DNA of 64,000 nt from NCBI GenBank assembly GCA_035531075.1, contig DATKTO010000032.1, forward strand, positions 33,148 to 97,147, read 5' to 3'. The stretch's first letter is position 1. Each line of letters starts with the position of its first letter. This DNA is from 39-52-133 sp035531075 (GTDB taxonomy: Bacteria > Pseudomonadota > Gammaproteobacteria > Burkholderiales > Gallionellaceae). The translations under genes were made by a program, and so were the position numbers. This document shows positions 60,701-64,000 of this stretch, one piece after another. Under the pieces are notes generated by a model that saw only the letters and a list, made by a program, of their open reading frames with translations, had not been told where the DNA came from and ran no database searches.

Positions 60701-63700
60701 TCTCAACGCCTGCAGCCAGACTGTTGTCAGGAGGCAACATGTGGCTCAAAGGTGGAATCAATAACGAATACAGCACAATCGCAGCGGGTGGAAACATTGC
60801 GTTTAACGCAACTACGTTTACACAAAAATCGCGCGATTTGATGAAAGAAGAAACTCGGGTAGGGACGAACGACAATCCGCAGTGGGAGGTGGTGGATCAG
60901 CTCTGCGTACAGGGCTGGATGTCTTGGAATTGCCAGGATGTATACGGTTGGGTAAACCATCCAATCGATTACAATGAACTCATTTCGACAGTAGATAATT
61001 CGGTGAACGCCAGTTTTAGCAGCAATCAGAGCATAGCGGGTACAGCCTTGATGCTGAATAATCTCACAATCGGCGCGAATAACACTGCGGTCACACTGGG
61101 TGCGGTGAAAATCGGCACCACACTGGGCACAGAGCAAACCAACAATACGCAAGCTGCCAATACAGCCACACCCCCCCTCAACATCACGCTGCCTGCAAAT
61201 GGCCTATATACCTACAAAACCGCACCCGAGCAACCCTACCTGATCGAGACCAATTCGCGTTTTACCAGCTACCGCAACTTCCTTTCCAGCGACTACATGC
61301 TGAGCCGCTTGGTACTCGATCCTCAACAAATCCAGAAGCGCCTGGGCGACGGTTTTTATGAACAGAAGCTCGTCAGCGACCAGGTCACCGATCTTACCGG
61401 CCGCCGTTTCCTGCCCGGTTACACCAGCGCAGAAGCAGAATTCAAGGCGCTGATGGAGCAGGGCATCGCCGAAGCGCACACACAGAACCTCGTGCCCGGT
61501 GTTGCCCTGACCAATGCCCAGGTCGCAGCCCTCACCCATGACATCGTGTGGATGGTCGCGCAGGAAATCAGCCTGGCAGATGGCACAAAGGAGCAACTCC
61601 TCGTGCCCCAGGTATTCCTCACACGCCTGCACGAAAACGACCTGCGCCCCAACGGCGCCCTCATCGCCGCAGAAAGCATCGACATCAAAACCAGCGGCAC
61701 CCTGCTGAACAGCGGCACCATCCTGGGCAGCAAAACCAACGCCCTGACAGCCACCGACATCGTCAATCAGGGCGGTACACTCGGCGGCAACGGTAACACC
61801 GTCCTCGTCGCCAGCAACGACATTAAAAACCTCTCCGGCACCATCAATGGCGTTCGCGTGGCGATTCTTGCAGGACATGACGTGGTGAACGAAACCGAAA
61901 TGGAAGCCCTGCAACTGGGCAATGTCTTCACCACCCGCATCCATGGTACGGCCAGCATTAGCGCATCAGATACGCTTGATATCCGCGCCGGGCATGACCT
62001 CACCATCGCCGGCGCCAATGTGACAGCTGGCGGCAACGCCAGCCTCACTGCCGGCAACAACTTCACCGTCAGCGTCAAGGAAGCGAAGGAAACAGCCAGC
62101 CTGGCCGGCAACCCAGCCGCCACCAACCTCGACGGCTCGCCCAGCCTGCACCATGCCCTGTCCGAATTCACCCGGGGCGAACCCGGCCCAAGCGGCGGCA
62201 CAAGTACCACGGTTAACCTCACTAGCCAGATACAAACCGGTGGAAACTTGACCCTGACAGCGAATAACGACCTCAGCCTGACTGCGGCGCAAATCTATGC
62301 GGTGAAAGACCTGACGGTTGCAGCGCGCAATATCACCCTCAATGCGGCCAAGGATGTAACGCAATCCAGCTATGACGACCATAGTGGCAATAGCAACCGC
62401 CGCACTGACGAGAAAGTTGTCGGTACGGTACTGCAGGCCGGCAACAATGTGCAGTTGACTGCAAGCGGTAAAAAACCAGAGCAAGGAAATATCACGATCT
62501 CTGGTAGCCAGGTCAGTTCTCAAAGTGGCAAGGTTGCTCTCGCCGCTGACAACAACGTCACCATCAATGCGGTGGACGAGCGCCACGACTTCTTCGAGCA
62601 GCGCACCTCATCAAGCAGTGGTTTCCTCTCCAGCAAGAGCACGACAGAAATCAAAACAAGCAGTGAAAAAATTGCCCGTGGCAGCAGCATCGATGGCGCC
62701 AGCGTTGCAATTAAATCCGGCCATGATCTCAATGTGGTCGGCAGCGACATCGTCGCGACCAATGACCTGAGCCTTGAAGCCAAAAACAACATCGCCCTCC
62801 TCGCCAGCGAAAACACCTACAGCTCCGGCTACTTCAAGGAAGAACAAAAATCCGGCCTCATGTCAGGAAGTGGTCTCTCCATCAGCTACGGCGAGCAGAA
62901 GCAGAAAAATCTCCAGACCAGCACCGACACCAGCCACACCGCCAGCAACGTGGGTAGCTTAAGCGGCAATGTCAACATCAAGGCAGGCAATGACTACACG
63001 CAAACCGGCAGCAACATCAGCACCCCCGCAGGCGACATCAACATTGCCGCGCAAGAGGTGGTAATTCAGGAAGTGCAAAACACCGGCATCAGCCACAGCG
63101 AGACCAAGTTCGAACAGAGCGGCTTAACCCTGGCCCTCTCCAACCCCGTACTCGACGCCGCCAACAACGCCGCCAACACCGTCGACCAACAACAAAAAGC
63201 CAGCAGTAAAACGTCCTCCGGCCGCATGAAAGCCCTGGCGGTTGCCAACGCCCTCATGTCCACCAGCAACGCCATTGATGCCCTCAGCAACGGCGCTACC
63301 GGCGACCTGGCAGACAAGGTAGGCAGCGTCAGCCTCAACGTCAGCGTCGGCGGCAGCACCAGCGAAAGCAGCTCCACCCAGACATACAGCCGTGCACAAG
63401 GCAGCAATGTCAAGGCAGGCGGCAACATCAACATCACCTCTACCAGCGCAGATCAAAGCAAAGGCAACATCACCATCCAGGGCAGCGACATCAAAGCCAG
63501 TAAAGACACCACCCTCGAAGCCGACCGCGACATCAACCTCCTTGCCGCCAAGAGCACCGCTGAGCAACACTCCACCAACAGCTCATCCAGCGGTTCAATC
63601 GGTGTCGGCATTAGTGTGTCAGCCAAAGGCGGCGGGTTAGCTGGCACAGCCAGCGCCAGTGTGGGTCGCGGCAACGCCGATGGCAGCGATGTTACCTGGA

Positions 63701-64000
63701 CCAACGCCCATGTAGATGCAGGCAACACCCTCACAATCAAATCAGGCCGCGACACCAATATGAAAGGTGCAGTCGCCTCAGGCAAACAAGTCGTAGCCGA
63801 CATCGGCGGCAACCTCAATGTAGAAAGCCTGCAAGACACCAGCACCTACGGCAGCCAGCAAACCAGCCGTGGCGGCTCTCTTAGCGTTGCTATCATCGGC
63901 ACTGGCAGCGGCGGCAGCGCCAACGCAGCCGATACCAACATCAACAGCAACTACGCCAGCGTGATGGAGCAAAGCGGCATTAAGGCGGGTGATGGTGGCT
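57763..64000 (+). CDS. FhaB/CdiA-like two-partner-secretion exoprotein, partial
   Basis: At least 2,079 residues; open from the ATG at 57763 (AAGGGG at 57749-57754) to the window end, so the C-terminus is missing. An extended signal peptide region (MNKNRYRIVFNKARNLMMAV) precedes the signal ending LHA. The TPS domain (about 75-330) has the NPNGI motif and a CDGCGF pair. Nine 59-residue repeats follow (58858-60450). Then come a tyrosine-rich segment with NSRFTSYRNFLSSDYML and KRLGDGFYEQKL, which occurs in CdiA-type proteins, and filamentous haemagglutinin repeats with GNYTQTG-like elements. This suggests a contact-dependent inhibition toxin carrier, or else an adhesin; the deciding end is outside the window. 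Confidence 0.92.
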   Translation, partial: MNKNRYRIVFNKARNLMMAVAENTTSQGKGKQSGTEHPGVFEKQSSTKVIELFRLRPVVFAALCMFGLKPVQLHAAVTADSNAAAINRPVIDNTANGLPLVQITTPSAAGVSRNQYSQFNVDTNGLILNNSQSNVLTQQGGYVGGNPNLANGTARIILNEVTGTGASSLRGYTEVAGQRAEVVIANPNGIVCDGCGFINTSRGILTTGVPMMGSGGSLDSFRVTGGQIQIGAGGLNASNVDQLDLITRSLQVNGQLWANNLNAIVGTNQVDYATLDVQVIQGDANKPTVGIDVALLGGMYANKIRLVGTEAGVGVNSLGNMAAQAGDFTLNSQGNITLNGHTGSSGNIAIISNGDIANGGTLEGVTVTTSSNAFTNSGAVLADAIALNASSLNNQGAQAKIAANTSANLTVSGDISNAGTITGSTVTTTGHAFTNTGAVLADLLKIDATSLSNQGADSRIAGNTSVDLLISGNINNAGTVTGSTITTHSNAFINTGTVLANTLTLDATALSNQGAQSRIAANISANLTVSGNIENAGTLEGNAITAHSNAFNNSGAVLADVLTLDALSLNNQGAQAIMAGNTSLNLMVGGDIINAGTLTGSAVITHSKAFNNSGAVLANALILNTVSLSNQGANARISGNTSVDILASGDINNGGKVTGGSVTTNGNAFTNTGSVLANVLSLNANSLSNQGADAMIAGNSSANLKVSGNINNAGTVTGGTVTTTGNAFSNTGSVLANALTLNASSLNNQGAQATIAGNTSANLMVSGDINNSGTVTGGNVSTHSNAFTNSGEVLTDVLTLNASSLNNQGAQAIIAGNTSANLMISGDINNSGTLTGSTVTTHSNAFNNTGAVLGDMLALNADNLNNTGAPAIIAATTSIDLLVSNSANNLDGATIYSMGSLNAGAGSAVDANGNLSQNMGNFTNSSATVQADGDLRISANTITNIRTVFGVAWGPDVTGSAVDDGVLHYTPTFRTEYVSVSTPAARLLSGGNMWLKGGINNEYSTIAAGGNIAFNATTFTQKSRDLMKEETRVGTNDNPQWEVVDQLCVQGWMSWNCQDVYGWVNHPIDYNELISTVDNSVNASFSSNQSIAGTALMLNNLTIGANNTAVTLGAVKIGTTLGTEQTNNTQAANTATPPLNITLPANGLYTYKTAPEQPYLIETNSRFTSYRNFLSSDYMLSRLVLDPQQIQKRLGDGFYEQKLVSDQVTDLTGRRFLPGYTSAEAEFKALMEQGIAEAHTQNLVPGVALTNAQVAALTHDIVWMVAQEISLADGTKEQLLVPQVFLTRLHENDLRPNGALIAAESIDIKTSGTLLNSGTILGSKTNALTATDIVNQGGTLGGNGNTVLVASNDIKNLSGTINGVRVAILAGHDVVNETEMEALQLGNVFTTRIHGTASISASDTLDIRAGHDLTIAGANVTAGGNASLTAGNNFTVSVKEAKETASLAGNPAATNLDGSPSLHHALSEFTRGEPGPSGGTSTTVNLTSQIQTGGNLTLTANNDLSLTAAQIYAVKDLTVAARNITLNAAKDVTQSSYDDHSGNSNRRTDEKVVGTVLQAGNNVQLTASGKKPEQGNITISGSQVSSQSGKVALAADNNVTINAVDERHDFFEQRTSSSSGFLSSKSTTEIKTSSEKIARGSSIDGASVAIKSGHDLNVVGSDIVATNDLSLEAKNNIALLASENTYSSGYFKEEQKSGLMSGSGLSISYGEQKQKNLQTSTDTSHTASNVGSLSGNVNIKAGNDYTQTGSNISTPAGDINIAAQEVVIQEVQNTGISHSETKFEQSGLTLALSNPVLDAANNAANTVDQQQKASSKTSSGRMKALAVANALMSTSNAIDALSNGATGDLADKVGSVSLNVSVGGSTSESSSTQTYSRAQGSNVKAGGNINITSTSADQSKGNITIQGSDIKASKDTTLEADRDINLLAAKSTAEQHSTNSSSSGSIGVGISVSAKGGGLAGTASASVGRGNADGSDVTWTNAHVDAGNTLTIKSGRDTNMKGAVASGKQVVADIGGNLNVESLQDTSTYGSQQTSRGGSLSVAIIGTGSGGSANAADTNINSNYASVMEQSGIKAGDGG
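58858..60450 (+). repeat. Nine tandem 177-bp repeats in the exoprotein gene
   Basis: Nine units of exactly 177 bp (59 residues), each running TVTTHSNAFxNxGAVLAD, then LNASSLNNQGAQA, then NTSANLxVSGDINNAGTxTGS. The periodicity was checked from the position of the GCATTCA word (58879, 59056). Unit 9 is diverged at its end and a partial half-unit precedes unit 1. The repeats form the beta-helix shaft. Confidence 0.92.

Overview
The window is bacterial chromosome, almost certainly from a betaproteobacterium, and the Gallionellaceae/Nitrosomonadales side of that class fits best. This rests on gene order and families rather than a marker gene: pepA-holC-valS divergent from lptF-lptG, an ECF sigma factor/DUF3619/DUF3106 trio, ilvIHC-pssA, rnfABCDGE-nth, and an N-degron transferase pair beside pyrD. 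I saw no rRNA or tRNA gene and no CRISPR array. No stretch longer than 300 bases lacks a gene or gene remnant.

Layout. Bases 1-7.7 kb: the end of a GspE/PilB-type ATPase, a GAF-HD-GYP c-di-GMP phosphodiesterase, a sigma-54-driven type IV pilin and a membrane GT-C glycosyltransferase with TPRs (a type IV pilus and pilin-modification locus), then a BepA-like protease and a Ser/Thr kinase fused to a cyclic-nucleotide-binding domain. 7.7-14.9 kb: valS, holC, pepA (minus strand) and lptF, lptG (plus strand). 14.9-21.6 kb: the sigma factor operon, branched-chain amino acid synthesis (ilvI, ilvH, ilvC), pssA and a sulfurtransferase. 21.6-28.8 kb: one long minus-strand operon, rnfA-B-C-D-G-E, nth, DUF1841, cobalamin adenosyltransferase and a gene broken by an amber codon.

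29-41.2 kb: a plus-strand envelope block with a small lipoprotein, a large lipoprotein combining repeated beta-sandwiches, a CsgG/FlgT-like region, PEGA and TPRs, a TolB-like propeller and a periplasmic TPR protein, followed directly by a five-gene peptide-type ABC importer. I regard this as the best candidate for an undescribed system. 41.5-44.9 kb is an accessory island of lower GC: a toxin-antitoxin pair, an integron-type cassette with a clear attC site, a second orphan gene and an IS30-family insertion sequence. 44.9-55.8 kb returns to core genes: pyrD, bpt, aat, a PilZ-like protein, an esterase, darP, pmbA, two conserved unknowns, a DacA-type carboxypeptidase and a second GT-C/TPR protein.

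55.9-64 kb: a two-partner secretion locus, a TpsB transporter and a giant FhaB/CdiA-like exoprotein that runs off the window end and carries nine tandem 177-bp repeats. Scattered through the window is a short AT-rich palindromic motif (core TTTGATTATATTAAAT), found at least five times, three of them inside genes and one exactly at the valS start.
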